Source: JBBTQS01 sp964627055
GTDB lineage: Bacteria > Patescibacteriota > Patescibacteriia > Magasanikbacterales > JBBTQS01
NCBI GenBank assembly: GCA_964627055.1
Contig: CAZVGV010000003.1
Span: 1 to 64,000 of the forward strand
DNA: 64,000 bases
Direction of reading: 5' to 3'
Shown here in pieces: positions 1-9,472 of this stretch. A model generated the notes under the pieces. It was given only the letters and a program-made list of their open reading frames with translations, was not told where the DNA came from and did no database searches. A program made the position numbers and the translations under genes. Numbering within the stretch: position 1 is the first letter of the stretch; each line of letters begins with the position of its first letter.

Positions 1-2
1 AT

Positions 3-1439
3 GCAGCTGTGGCACAGGCGGCTGCAAATCTAAATCAGAAGTTGGCAGGCGCAAGTGAACAAGATCGCGCATATTACGAAGCAGCACTTCGCTCATCTGA
101 AGCAAGTCTCACCCAAGCAAAAGTTGATGCGGATGCAAGTGTGATCACCGCAGCTGCTGCTGTTGAGACCGCTCGCAATAATCTCAAGCTTGCAGAAGGC
201 GGAGATACGAGTGCAATTGTTGAACAAAAGTATGACAGTGCGATTGCTACATTGCAATCTACTGTCGGTACGCTTAGCGATGCGTTGACACAAGCAGATA
301 ACATTTTGGCGGTCGATAATACATTTGCGAACGAGGCATTTAAGTTGAATGTAGAGATCACAGAGCCAGTGAAGCAAACAAGGGCAGTCGCAGCATATGC
401 GCAGGCCAAGGCGCAGCTGAATGTTGCACGCACGATGGTATTACCACTCACGACTTTGAGCTCACATACTGATATTGATGCAGCATTTATGTCGTCTGAG
501 CTTGCGTTACAATCTGGTAACGCACTTATGGACACGGTTATCGAGTTGGTGAAGGCGATGCGTCCAATTGGTTCGCTTACACAGTCAACGCTTGATGCGA
601 AGAAGACAACGCTCGAAGCCAGCCGTGCGGCAGTGACGACGAAGTATACGTCGGTAATTAGTGCAAAACAAGCAATTGAGGATAGCCGCAACTCATTAGC
701 TAACTATGTGATTGCCTTCAATAAGGCTGAACGTGATTTGGTCGAGGCAAAAGCAGATGCACAAGCATCGGTTGCAATTCGAGAGGCTGCATATGCACAG
801 GCCAAGGCAAACTATGAGTCCAAGGTAATTCCACCTCGCTCAGTAGATGTTGCAGCGCTTCGTGCTGCGGTAAGTCAGGCAGTTGCAGCTCGTGATAAGG
901 CAATCATTATTGCGCCAATTGATGGTGTTGTGACGAAAATCGCGAAAAAGCGAGGTGAATTTGTGAGCAGTAGTGATGTGATGGTGCAACTTCTCTCGCC
1001 GCATTACGAAATTTCTGTTGATATTCCTGAGACTGATGTGGCAAAGGTGGCTGTGAATGACAAGGCACGTATTACCTTGGATGCATTTGGATCCGAGACA
1101 GAGCTCATGGGTACTGTATTGTCGATCGATCCAGGTTCCACAGAGGTTCAAGATGTTGTGTATTATCAGGTTCGTGTACGTATCGATGACACAGACAAGC
1201 CAATCAAGCCTGGAATGACAGCCAACGTTGATATTACGACAGACACACGCGAAGATGCGTTGTCAGTACCAACTCGTGCTGTGCGTACTCGTGAGACACA
1301 GCGGTATGTACGCGTGCTTGAGAACGGTGTGGAAAAGGAAGTGGTGGTCATGGTTGGATTACGAGCCGATGATGGACGCACCGAAATCGTTTCTGGTGTT
1401 ACCGAAGGGCAGAGTATTATTCTTTCGGTAAAGAAATAA
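3..1439 (+). CDS. HlyD/MacA-type periplasmic adaptor subunit, 5'-truncated by window edge
   Basis: Membrane-fusion (adaptor) subunit of a MacAB-like ABC export system. The frame is open to the first bases of the window, so the N-terminus with its membrane anchor or signal is missing; the GTG at 9 is not a credible start. Roughly the first 290 visible residues are Ala/Lys/Glu-rich and look like a long coiled-coil hairpin. They are followed by the second half of a lipoyl/barrel-sandwich domain (APIDGVVTKI near residue 302), a beta-barrel domain and a membrane-proximal domain (IKPGMTANVDI, then SVPTRAV). The coiled coil is long for MacA. The ATPase gene starts 6 nt after the stop, so the two are surely co-transcribed. 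The exported substrate cannot be inferred. Confidence 0.88.
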   Translation, partial: AAVAQAAANLNQKLAGASEQDRAYYEAALRSSEASLTQAKVDADASVITAAAAVETARNNLKLAEGGDTSAIVEQKYDSAIATLQSTVGTLSDALTQADNILAVDNTFANEAFKLNVEITEPVKQTRAVAAYAQAKAQLNVARTMVLPLTTLSSHTDIDAAFMSSELALQSGNALMDTVIELVKAMRPIGSLTQSTLDAKKTTLEASRAAVTTKYTSVISAKQAIEDSRNSLANYVIAFNKAERDLVEAKADAQASVAIREAAYAQAKANYESKVIPPRSVDVAALRAAVSQAVAARDKAIIIAPIDGVVTKIAKKRGEFVSSSDVMVQLLSPHYEISVDIPETDVAKVAVNDKARITLDAFGSETELMGTVLSIDPGSTEVQDVVYYQVRVRIDDTDKPIKPGMTANVDITTDTREDALSVPTRAVRTRETQRYVRVLENGVEKEVVVMVGLRADDGRTEIVSGVTEGQSIILSVKK

Positions 1440-1445
1440 CCTGCT

Positions 1446-2171
1446 ATGTCGCCACTCATCGATGTACGTGACTTGGCGAAGGTGTATGTGAATGAAGAGG
1501 TGGAGACGCCGGTATTACATGGTGTTTCCTTTACCATTGCCAAGGGTGATTTCGTCTCAATCATGGGGCCGTCTGGATCAGGAAAGTCCACGCTCATGCA
1601 TATCCTTGGTTTTCTCGACACACCAAGTGCTGGGCAGTATTTGTTCGAAGGAAAAGATGTGAGCAAGCTTGAGGAGGATCAACTTGCTGCGATGCGCAAT
1701 CGTAAGGTGGGGTTCGTATTCCAGGCGTTCAATTTGTTGCCGCGTGCGACGGCGTTGGAGAATGTGGCGATGCCGCTGCTTTATGCCAATGTGAGTGCGA
1801 AGGAACGCGAGCGTCGTGCGAAGGCCATGCTTGATTCTGTTGGGTTGTCTCATCGTCTCGGAAATACACCGAGTAAGTTGTCAGGCGGAGAGAAGCAGCG
1901 CGTGGCAATTGCGCGAGCACTTATCAATGATCCTGAAGTAATATTTGCTGATGAGCCGACCGGTAACCTCGATTCTCGATCCGGATTACAAGTGATGAAG
2001 ATTGTTCAAGATCTCAATGCGTCTGGTCACACCATTATTCTTGTAACACATGAGCGTCATACAGCAGAGCATGCAAAGCGCATCCTTACGATTCGGGATG
2101 GACTTATTGTCAATGACGAACAGGTGAAGAATCGTATTATCGCGCACGCAACCAGCGAGCTCAAGAAATAG
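1446..2171 (+). CDS. MacB/LolD-type ABC transporter ATP-binding protein
   Basis: ATPase that powers the MacAB-like exporter, 241 aa. It shows Walker A GPSGSGKS (residues 41-48), Q-loop FVFQAFNLLP, signature LSGGEKQR (about residue 145), Walker B VIFADEP (about residue 165) and an H-loop in VTHERH. Sequence and length fit the LolD/MacB/FtsE-like subfamily that partners FtsX-type permeases. It sits between the adaptor and two permease genes with 3-6 nt spacing, which supports one operon. The start ATG has no clear SD. Confidence 0.95.
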   Translation: MSPLIDVRDLAKVYVNEEVETPVLHGVSFTIAKGDFVSIMGPSGSGKSTLMHILGFLDTPSAGQYLFEGKDVSKLEEDQLAAMRNRKVGFVFQAFNLLPRATALENVAMPLLYANVSAKERERRAKAMLDSVGLSHRLGNTPSKLSGGEKQRVAIARALINDPEVIFADEPTGNLDSRSGLQVMKIVQDLNASGHTIILVTHERHTAEHAKRILTIRDGLIVNDEQVKNRIIAHATSELKK

Positions 2172-2174
2172 CCT

Positions 2175-3413
2175 ATGCCGATTCTTGAGTACATCAAGAA
2201 CGTGTTACAGATGCTTTCTCGCAACAAGATGCGATCATTCCTCACGATGACCGGCATTATTATTGGTGTGCTGTCCGTGATTGTTATTATGTCGGTTGGT
2301 GCGGGGGCTCAGAGCCTGATTCTTGATCAGGTCACGGGGTTGGGGAGTAACCTGGTGGGAGTGCTTCCGGGCAAATCGGAAGAAGATGGTCCTCCGGCAT
2401 CTGTGTTCGGTATTGTTGTGACGACATTGACAGATGAAGATGCCCAGGCAATTGCCACTTCTGGGTATGAACCGATTGCGTATGTTGCTTCATACGTAAA
2501 AGGCTTTGATCGGGTGAAAGGTGGAGAGGCTGAGAAGGACACTACATTCGTGGGTACGTCAGCAAGCTACCCGCTTGTGGAGGATGTGGCGTTCTCACAA
2601 GGGAGATTTTTTACTGGTGACGAGGAGCGGGGGATGGCGCGTGTGGCTGTTCTCGGGTCTGAAGTTGCGCAGGAGTTATTTCCCGATCAAGATCCTGTCG
2701 GGCAATACGTGAAAATCAAGCGTTCGAACTTTGAAGTAATCGGCGTGGTCGAAGAACGTGGAACTGTCACATTTCAGAATCAGGATAACCAAATTTTTGT
2801 CCCGGTTACCACGGCACAGAAGCTGCTTTTGGGCATCAATCACATCAATTTCATGCGCGTGAAGATTGCAGATGCTGAATCTGTAGATGCTTCGGTTGAA
2901 GAGATCAAGGCAATACTTCGCGATCGGCACGGTATTGATAATCCAGAAGAAGACGATTTTTCTGTGCGCGCAACGACCCAGGCATTGGATGCACTCACGT
3001 CAATTACCGATGCATTGAGATTCTTCCTCGCAGCGATTGCTGCCATCTCGCTAGTCGTTGGTGGTATCGGAATTATGAATATTATGCTGGCTGCGGTTCA
3101 GGAGCGTACACGGGAAATCGGTCTGCGTAAGGCGATCGGGGCAACATCACGGACAATTACGTTTCAGTTTTTGATAGAGACTGCGACGATTACGCTTTCT
3201 GGTGGCATTATTGGCATTATTGGGGGCGCCATGATCTCTGCGTTGGTAGGATTTGTCGCTCGATACCTTGGATATTCGTGGGATACTGTAATTACATTGG
3301 GTTCAATTGTGCTCGGGTGTGTGGTTTCTATCGCAATCGGATTGCTCTTCGGTATCATTCCAGCTCGTCGAGCAAGCAAACTCAATCCTATTGAAGCGCT
3401 TCGATATGAATAA
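2175..3413 (+). CDS. MacB/FtsX-type ABC transporter permease (first of two)
   Basis: Permease of 412 aa with the MacB architecture: a first transmembrane helix around residues 21-44, a large extracytoplasmic MacB core domain (about 50-250), then three C-terminal helices from about residue 285. Family hallmarks visible are the GGIGIMNIML stretch, the TREIGLRKAIGA coupling segment and the C-terminal ARRASKLNPIEALRYE. It lies 3 nt after the ATPase stop and overlaps the second permease by 8 nt. Probably forms a heterodimer with the following paralogue, instead of the MacB homodimer; that is inference from the tandem arrangement. Confidence 0.93.
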   Translation: MPILEYIKNVLQMLSRNKMRSFLTMTGIIIGVLSVIVIMSVGAGAQSLILDQVTGLGSNLVGVLPGKSEEDGPPASVFGIVVTTLTDEDAQAIATSGYEPIAYVASYVKGFDRVKGGEAEKDTTFVGTSASYPLVEDVAFSQGRFFTGDEERGMARVAVLGSEVAQELFPDQDPVGQYVKIKRSNFEVIGVVEERGTVTFQNQDNQIFVPVTTAQKLLLGINHINFMRVKIADAESVDASVEEIKAILRDRHGIDNPEEDDFSVRATTQALDALTSITDALRFFLAAIAAISLVVGGIGIMNIMLAAVQERTREIGLRKAIGATSRTITFQFLIETATITLSGGIIGIIGGAMISALVGFVARYLGYSWDTVITLGSIVLGCVVSIAIGLLFGIIPARRASKLNPIEALRYE

Positions 3414-4662
3414 GGGGCTGATTGGAACATTGTTGCGCCAGGCATACGACTCGTTGAGACGCCAACGAACTCGCAGTATCTTGACGATGCTTGCTATGAG
3501 TATTGGTGTGGGCGCTGTTGTTACGATTTTTGCGGCAGGTGCTGGATTGGAGCGGTTAGTTCTTGGTCAACTTGATGCCTTTGGCAGTGACACACTCAGT
3601 ATTGAGACACGAATTCCAAGTACAAGTGCCAATGGAGGAGATAATGGTGGTGGTCAGGCACAGGGTATTGTGATTACTACGCTGAAGGACCGAGATCTAG
3701 AGAGCGTGCGCAAACATCCAAATATTCTTGCTGCATATGGGTTGGTGAATGGACAAGAAGCCGTCAGTTATCAAGGGCAGATCAAGAAAGTGATGTTGAG
3801 CGGATACGGGTACAGCTCTGTAGATATCGATCGACTTGCGTTTACTGAGGGTCGATTTTTTACACGCGAAGAAGAACTAGCAATACAGGAAGTTGCGGTA
3901 CTGGGATCAACTGCCAAGGAGAAATTATTCGGCGATCAAGAGGCAGTTGGTTCACTCATTTCGATTCGTGGCAAGCCATTTCGTGTGATTGGTGTAACAG
4001 CTCCTCGAGGTGCTGCGTTCTTTATAGACATGGACGATGTGATCATTATCCCTACGCGTACCATGCAGAAAAAGCTGCTAGGTACTGACTATTTCCAGAT
4101 GATCATTGCGAGGATGAAAGATGCAGATCAGTCTGTTCGAACAAAGGAAGAGCTCCAGGAATTATTGCGCGAAAATCATGCAATTGATGATCCGTCTCGT
4201 GATGATTTTACTGTGAATACTACTGCTGAAGCTGCATCAATTCTCACTACCGTAACAGGCGGTATTACGATTTTACTCATGGCGCTCGTAGGTATCTCAC
4301 TACTGGTGGGTGGTGTTGGTATTATGAATATTATGTACGTGACTGTTGCTGAGCGCACCTTTGAAATTGGATTGCGAAAGGCGCTGGGTGCACCGCGACG
4401 CACGATCCTGTTTCAATTTTTGGCGGAGGCAGTTTTGGTGACCGTAGGCGGAGGTATACTTGGTGTGCTCGGCGGTGCAATTCTCGCGTATGGTATTTAC
4501 GCAGCAGCAACGTCGTTTGGTTTTGCGTGGGTCTACTCGGTTTCGCTTTCGTCTGTTCTTATTGCAGTGGGGTTCTCCGCACTTATTGGATTGGTATTCG
4601 GACTCTATCCAGCACGTCGTGCTGCGAATTTGAGTCCTATTGATGCGCTGCGCCAAGAATAA
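3406..4662 (+). CDS. MacB/FtsX-type ABC transporter permease (second of two)
   Basis: Paralogue of the preceding permease, 418 aa, with the same four-helix plus MacB core layout and the conserved GGVGIMNIMYV, TFEIGLRKALGAPRRT and ARRAANLSPIDALRQE segments. The frame is open further upstream, but the ATG at 3406, which overlaps the first permease gene by 8 nt, is the only start that gives the usual N-terminus (MNKGLIGTLL). The extracytoplasmic part contains a Ser/Gly/Asn-rich stretch absent from the first copy, so the two are diverged rather than recently duplicated. Confidence 0.93.
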   Translation: MNKGLIGTLLRQAYDSLRRQRTRSILTMLAMSIGVGAVVTIFAAGAGLERLVLGQLDAFGSDTLSIETRIPSTSANGGDNGGGQAQGIVITTLKDRDLESVRKHPNILAAYGLVNGQEAVSYQGQIKKVMLSGYGYSSVDIDRLAFTEGRFFTREEELAIQEVAVLGSTAKEKLFGDQEAVGSLISIRGKPFRVIGVTAPRGAAFFIDMDDVIIIPTRTMQKKLLGTDYFQMIIARMKDADQSVRTKEELQELLRENHAIDDPSRDDFTVNTTAEAASILTTVTGGITILLMALVGISLLVGGVGIMNIMYVTVAERTFEIGLRKALGAPRRTILFQFLAEAVLVTVGGGILGVLGGAILAYGIYAAATSFGFAWVYSVSLSSVLIAVGFSALIGLVFGLYPARRAANLSPIDALRQE

Positions 4663-4701
4663 TCCACACCCTCGTTGTGGTGCACACACCCTCTGATACG
4701 G

Positions 4702-4707
4702 TATACT
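4702..4707 (+). promoter_or_regulatory. Putative -10 box (TATACT) for the DsbA-like gene
   Basis: TATACT lies 26 nt before the ATG at 4734. No good -35 at 16-18 nt; the closest is TTGTGG at 4675, 21 nt away. The same TATACT box recurs before other genes in this window (19076, 37755). Confidence 0.4.
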
Positions 4708-4733
4708 GTACCCGTTATTACTATTTCACTTGT

Positions 4734-5486
4734 ATGCTGGATCAGATGGGTCTCGACAAACGAAGCGCCATGCTTGGCTTCGTTGGTGGTTTTCTCGTTC
4801 TTTGTACTATTGGTTTCTTCATTTTGCTTGCGGTAGTACTCACGCGAGGCGTGGGTGAAACCTCAGGCGGAAATGCGCCGCAGGCCGCAGCACCGGGTGT
4901 CGTTGACCCTGGCACACAACAGCCAACCGAGATCACCGTAAAGCCAGTAGATGATGGTGATCACGTTCGTGGCAACAAAAACGCGAAGATCACATTGATT
5001 GAATACTCAGATCTTGAGTGCCCATTCTGTAAGCAATTTCATAATTCGTTGCGCGAGGTTTTTGCTGACAAGAAATATGGCGACAACGTGCAGTGGGTAT
5101 ACCGACACTATCCTTTGACATCGATCCATCCGAAGGCTCCGAAGGAGGCTGAGGCAGCAGAATGTGCAGGAGAATTGGGCGGAAGCACTGCTTTTTGGAA
5201 GTACATTGATCGTGTATTCGAGGTTACTCCAGCAAATAATGGTTTGGATCTCGCTGAATTGCCAAAGATCGCACAGTACGTTGGTGTAAATGTGGCTGCA
5301 TTCACGAAATGCCTGGACAGTGGTTCTAAGGCTTCGGCAGTATCAGAGGATGCGGCATCAGGTGATGCTGCTGGTGTACAGGGTACGCCGCACACGATTG
5401 TGCTTACACCTGATGGTCAGAAGATCCCGTTCTCTGGTGCGCTTCCTGCAAGCCAGATCAAGCAGATTCTTGACAGTGTTCTCTAG
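4734..5486 (+). CDS. Membrane-anchored DsbA/thioredoxin-like protein
   Basis: Extracytoplasmic thiol-disulfide oxidoreductase-like protein of about 250 aa. An N-terminal transmembrane anchor (GFFILLAVVL region) is followed by a low-complexity Ala/Pro linker and a DsbA_4-type thioredoxin domain with a CPFC active site (about residues 96-99) and the cis-proline loop GTPHTIV near the C-terminus. Family knowledge predicts disulfide formation or isomerisation in exported proteins. ATG 4734 or 4746 (MGLDKRS) are equally possible starts; the upstream extension to 4677 lacks domain support. It stands between the exporter operon and two secreted-protein genes that could be its clients, which is inference. 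Confidence 0.88.
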   Translation: MLDQMGLDKRSAMLGFVGGFLVLCTIGFFILLAVVLTRGVGETSGGNAPQAAAPGVVDPGTQQPTEITVKPVDDGDHVRGNKNAKITLIEYSDLECPFCKQFHNSLREVFADKKYGDNVQWVYRHYPLTSIHPKAPKEAEAAECAGELGGSTAFWKYIDRVFEVTPANNGLDLAELPKIAQYVGVNVAAFTKCLDSGSKASAVSEDAASGDAAGVQGTPHTIVLTPDGQKIPFSGALPASQIKQILDSVL

Positions 5487-5518
5487 GCATATTCATTCAT
5501 TTATTCCTTGCTCTTTTT

Positions 5519-6865
5519 ATGCGATCACATCATCCAAATTCTCGTATGAGAAATCATCAGCACAAGCACACTCCTAATAATTCCATGCGTCGCATGGGTG
5601 CGGGTACGCTTGTAGGTTTTTTGGCACTTGTAGGTGTTGCAGCCGCGGCTGCAGGTGTTTCGAGCGAGCGCAATGTGCGTGATTTGGCACAATTCCGGGC
5701 CTCGGCGTCAAATATGCGAGCAGCATATGGTGACGTGCGAACAGGATACGGGGTTGCTGCACCTGTGACTTCAACAGCATCGAGCACTCCAAGTTCAACG
5801 CCCGTAGCAGCGGTGTACTTGATGCCATCGACAACAGCTACTCCTGTTGAAGTGAGTATTGGCCAGGGTACGTTGCTGCCAACTGCAACCATCGCGAAGT
5901 TCCGAATTAAGTCGGACAGCACATATGCAGTTACATTGAAGAACGTGAAGGTTCGCATGGAGTCCAAGAAGATTAATGCAGCAGCAATCAAGGCAGCATT
6001 GCCCAATACACAACAAGTGAATGCGTGTGGTCTGTTAAGTTTTGAGCTGCGTGTTGCATCGTATACAGACATTCCCTTTGGTGTGAAGATGTTGACAGCG
6101 AACAATCAGCCACTTGCTTGGAACTTCAGTGGTGCACGTGGGCTTGAATCAGGAGTTGTCTATGATGTTGCGCTCACTGCAAGTGCCTCGGTAACGAAGC
6201 AGCAACTTGTGCAATTGTTGGAGGGATGCTCCTTTGTGCCATACGTCTTACCAGGGGATGTAAGTGTTGTGGATTACGCAGGAAAAGCAGTGAAGACGCA
6301 GGTTACAGGTGGAGAGTCTAGTGCCAAGCTTACACTTCCATCAGTTACGATCAAATCACCAGTAAGTTCTGCATCAGTAGTGAACCTAGAGTGGAGTTCA
6401 CTGTCACCTATGGGTGCAGCAGTAACAGGGGATGACAAGACAATCGCCGTGCTTCGTGCGTCCAACAGCTCGTCAACATCAATGTCGAGTGTGACGCTGA
6501 AGGGGTTGCCAATGAACCTCAATGCAACGTTTGCGCCTATTGGCGATCGAGAGCTCAAAGTGTATAAGCAATTTATTTCGCCAAGCACCTTGGTGTATAC
6601 GAAGACACTTACTGCAAAGACATGGCGCATGGATGACAAACTTGGATTCTATACGCTTACAGCAGGTTCACCGTTTACAGCGCCGGTTGAGATTGCTGCC
6701 GGAAGCAGCGTAGATTTCTATGTAACGTACGATGTAATTGATGCACAGGTGAATGACACGTTGTGTGTTGCTCCAACGCGTACACTTTCCTCGTTCATTT
6801 CGAGCAAAGTATTGCAGTTCCCAGCGGGGAGCACATCACCAGCAATCCATTGTCTCAACTACTAG
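5519..6865 (+). CDS. Secreted protein of unknown function
   Basis: 448 aa with a basic His/Asn/Arg-rich N-terminal tail, one hydrophobic segment (GTLVGFLALVGVAAAAAG, about residues 29-46) that looks like a signal or anchor, and a Ser/Thr/Ala/Val-rich beta-type remainder. No domain recognised. A second in-frame ATG (MRNHQHKH) at 5546 is an alternative start. The neighbouring secreted protein begins 39 nt downstream and has the same Ser/Thr-rich style, so both may be cell-surface or pilus-like components. Only two Cys pairs are visible, which would fit DsbA-type oxidation. Coding is well supported by codon bias and by length. Confidence 0.7.
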   Translation: MRSHHPNSRMRNHQHKHTPNNSMRRMGAGTLVGFLALVGVAAAAAGVSSERNVRDLAQFRASASNMRAAYGDVRTGYGVAAPVTSTASSTPSSTPVAAVYLMPSTTATPVEVSIGQGTLLPTATIAKFRIKSDSTYAVTLKNVKVRMESKKINAAAIKAALPNTQQVNACGLLSFELRVASYTDIPFGVKMLTANNQPLAWNFSGARGLESGVVYDVALTASASVTKQQLVQLLEGCSFVPYVLPGDVSVVDYAGKAVKTQVTGGESSAKLTLPSVTIKSPVSSASVVNLEWSSLSPMGAAVTGDDKTIAVLRASNSSSTSMSSVTLKGLPMNLNATFAPIGDRELKVYKQFISPSTLVYTKTLTAKTWRMDDKLGFYTLTAGSPFTAPVEIAAGSSVDFYVTYDVIDAQVNDTLCVAPTRTLSSFISSKVLQFPAGSTSPAIHCLNY

Positions 6866-6904
6866 TCAGCGTCTTGTGACGTTGGTGCTCTAACCAAAAA
6901 TTCT

Positions 6905-9460
6905 ATGTTCAGTCGTACCTCGATGCGCACGGCGCTGGCTGTTACTCTCGGTTCGTTGCTGCTTGTGGCATCGACAAGTGCTGCAGTCAGAACGACTAGT
7001 GATGTGTCGAGTACGCTGAATGTTGGAACAGTGCCAGTAAGCTACGGCTCGTTCGAACTGCAATGTGTGGCAGCTGGGGAAATTGGTACAGGATTCAAGC
7101 TCTCCTTGAGTAATCAATTGACGGGTTTGAGTTTTGTTGGAAGTGCGACTTTTTCTTTCAGTGGGTCATGGTCTGGTGACACAACATCCAGAACTACTGC
7201 TGTGTCCACAGATGGATTCTCGTTCGAGCCGGCAGCGATGCCGAGTTGTGGCGTGGGTGCAACGATGACCATTACAGGTCTAACATTGCGATACACAGGA
7301 TCTGTAACCACAGATCAAGCGCATCTGCTTGTGCTACCAAAGGCCGGTGCTACAACCGTTGTTGCAGCTCGCACTATTGCGCCAATCGGTACTGTGACAC
7401 AGCAAATTGCAGCTCCGAAGGTGGTAAGTGCTGAGATATGGGATACTTCTGCAAGCGGTGATACTGAAGGGGATGGAACTATCGATGGGCTTGTGGTTAC
7501 CTTCGATGCACCACTGAGCACGACGGCAACAATACTTCCTTCTGACTGGACACTTACCCCTGGCACATGGGGCCCAATGCAAATTCAGAGTGTTGTGGGG
7601 GTTGAGAGTTCTACCAAGGTAGTGCTTCGTGTGTCTGGAGCTCTAGGAACAGGTGATAGTGCTCCGAGCAATGGTGTAAGCCCTGTTCTTTCTTTGCGTA
7701 GCAATAGCGGCGTGCAGAATATGCAGGGAACGAGTGCTGTTGCTTTTTCAAATCTCCCTATTGTCGACAAGGCAGCACCTCATGTGAAGTCTGGTCTTCT
7801 TTCTGATACCAACAATAACGGTCGCTATGATCAGGTAGTGCTTACATTCACCGAAAACGTTGGACTAGGTACTCTCACGCTCTCCCAGGCATTGGCGATC
7901 TTCCGTATTTACGATGGGTCAGCTGTTCAAGGGGCACCACTCATTTCACTTACAAGTATTATTCGTGACTTCGGCTCAGAAATCACGTTGAAGTTCGCTG
8001 ATGCTACTGCAGGTGCGGTGCCGACAGTTCGAATCTTGGAAAATGTTGCGCTCAAGGATGGTGCGGGTAATTACGTCAAACCTGGGTACATTACCGCGGA
8101 TGCGTCCGGTCGGTATCCTGTACTGGTGGGTGCTCCTGTGACGACAGTTATTCCTCCATCAGTGTCTACAACGCCTCAGCCGGCTACGCCTGCACCAGTA
8201 CCAACACCTGCACCAGTACCTGTCGTTGAGAACAAGGATATTGGTTATCCCTCTATCCGGATTAACAATCAGGCAAACTATACCAAGTCACAGTCAGTAA
8301 CACTTGATTTGTATGCTGCAAATGCAACGCAGATGCAGATTGCCAATAGTAGTAATCTGACGAGTGCGACGTGGGTTGATTATACGCCGAGTAAGTCGTG
8401 GACATTGACATCTGGCAAGGGTACAAAAACAGTCTGCGTTCGTTACCGCAATGCAGTAAAGACCTCGACTACAGAATGCGACACTATTCTCTTTGATTCT
8501 GCAGCAAAAGAACCTTCGTCCATGAGTGTTTTGATTAATAAGGGGAATAGTAGTACTACGAGCACATTGGTAACGCTGGCTATTAAGGCGACGAATGCAT
8601 CTGAGATGCGAGTGAGCAATAGTTCTGACATGAGCGGATCGAACTGGATTGCATATAAGACGACCGTTGCTTGGAACCTCGTGGGAGGCAATGGCGATAG
8701 AACTGTTTATGTGCAATTCCGATCATCATCACTTATCGAGTCAAGTGTGGTGAGTGATGTTATTACACTGGGAAACCCCTATGTGTATCAGCCTCAAGTA
8801 CAACAGTATACATCGCTGGTCTCTGGTGATTTGATTAAGTTGCCAAATGATGGTGACCCAAAGACCACCCATGATCAAACCGTGTATTATTTCGGCTCAG
8901 ATGGCAAACGTCACGCCTTCCCTTCGCAAAAGGTGTATGAATCTTGGTTTGTAGGCTTCGGTTCTGTAAAGATTGTCACGCTGGATACACTGTCGTCGAT
9001 TCCACTGGGAGCGCCTATGCTCGTTCGACCAGGGACGTTCTTGGTGAAGTCACCATCAATGAATCGTGTCTATGTTGTTACAACAGGTGGTGTGTTGCGT
9101 CCGCTAAAGAACGAAGCTGCTGCGGTCAAGCATTTTGGTAAAGGATGGGCATCGCGTGTCGTTGACCTTGCTGACGGATTCTTTGCCTCATATACCATGA
9201 ATACGAGTGAGTACACAGAGTCAGGGGTGTTGCCAGATGGGGTGATTGTAGAAGCAGGTGGTGTCCGTTGGTATGTAGAGAGTGGAGACCTGTATCCATT
9301 TTCTTCAAACGGCTTTGCTGATAATGGTTTCCAGGAGCGCTTCGTGATTCAGCTTGAGAAGAAGCCGAGTTATTCGACGAAATCGAGTATCAACGGTCGT
9401 ACGGACAAACACTCCAAGTTTTATTACCGTGACGTACAAGGCTCACTCGTTGGAGTGTAA
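6905..9460 (+). CDS. Large secreted surface protein with duplicated Ig-like modules and CPR-type C-terminal module
   Basis: 851 aa. Signal peptide at residues 1-27 (LAVTLGSLLLVASTSAA). Residues about 30-415 are Ser/Thr-rich beta domains; a Pro/Ala/Thr linker follows (PATPAPVPTPAPVPV, near 430). Then two homologous modules of about 85 aa (about 445-530 and 535-620), each with a 'xMxIANSS / MRVSNSS ... W..Y ... W.L..G.G..TV.V..R' pattern. The C-terminal 200 residues carry a module I associate with CPR surface proteins: GDLIK, VYYFGSDGKRHAFP, IPLGAPMLVRPGTFLVK and a second WYVESGDLYPF segment. Probably exported and displayed on the cell surface; the ligand is unknown. Confidence 0.8.
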   Translation: MFSRTSMRTALAVTLGSLLLVASTSAAVRTTSDVSSTLNVGTVPVSYGSFELQCVAAGEIGTGFKLSLSNQLTGLSFVGSATFSFSGSWSGDTTSRTTAVSTDGFSFEPAAMPSCGVGATMTITGLTLRYTGSVTTDQAHLLVLPKAGATTVVAARTIAPIGTVTQQIAAPKVVSAEIWDTSASGDTEGDGTIDGLVVTFDAPLSTTATILPSDWTLTPGTWGPMQIQSVVGVESSTKVVLRVSGALGTGDSAPSNGVSPVLSLRSNSGVQNMQGTSAVAFSNLPIVDKAAPHVKSGLLSDTNNNGRYDQVVLTFTENVGLGTLTLSQALAIFRIYDGSAVQGAPLISLTSIIRDFGSEITLKFADATAGAVPTVRILENVALKDGAGNYVKPGYITADASGRYPVLVGAPVTTVIPPSVSTTPQPATPAPVPTPAPVPVVENKDIGYPSIRINNQANYTKSQSVTLDLYAANATQMQIANSSNLTSATWVDYTPSKSWTLTSGKGTKTVCVRYRNAVKTSTTECDTILFDSAAKEPSSMSVLINKGNSSTTSTLVTLAIKATNASEMRVSNSSDMSGSNWIAYKTTVAWNLVGGNGDRTVYVQFRSSSLIESSVVSDVITLGNPYVYQPQVQQYTSLVSGDLIKLPNDGDPKTTHDQTVYYFGSDGKRHAFPSQKVYESWFVGFGSVKIVTLDTLSSIPLGAPMLVRPGTFLVKSPSMNRVYVVTTGGVLRPLKNEAAAVKHFGKGWASRVVDLADGFFASYTMNTSEYTESGVLPDGVIVEAGGVRWYVESGDLYPFSSNGFADNGFQERFVIQLEKKPSYSTKSSINGRTDKHSKFYYRDVQGSLVGV

Positions 9461-9472
9461 TCTCGGTATCGT

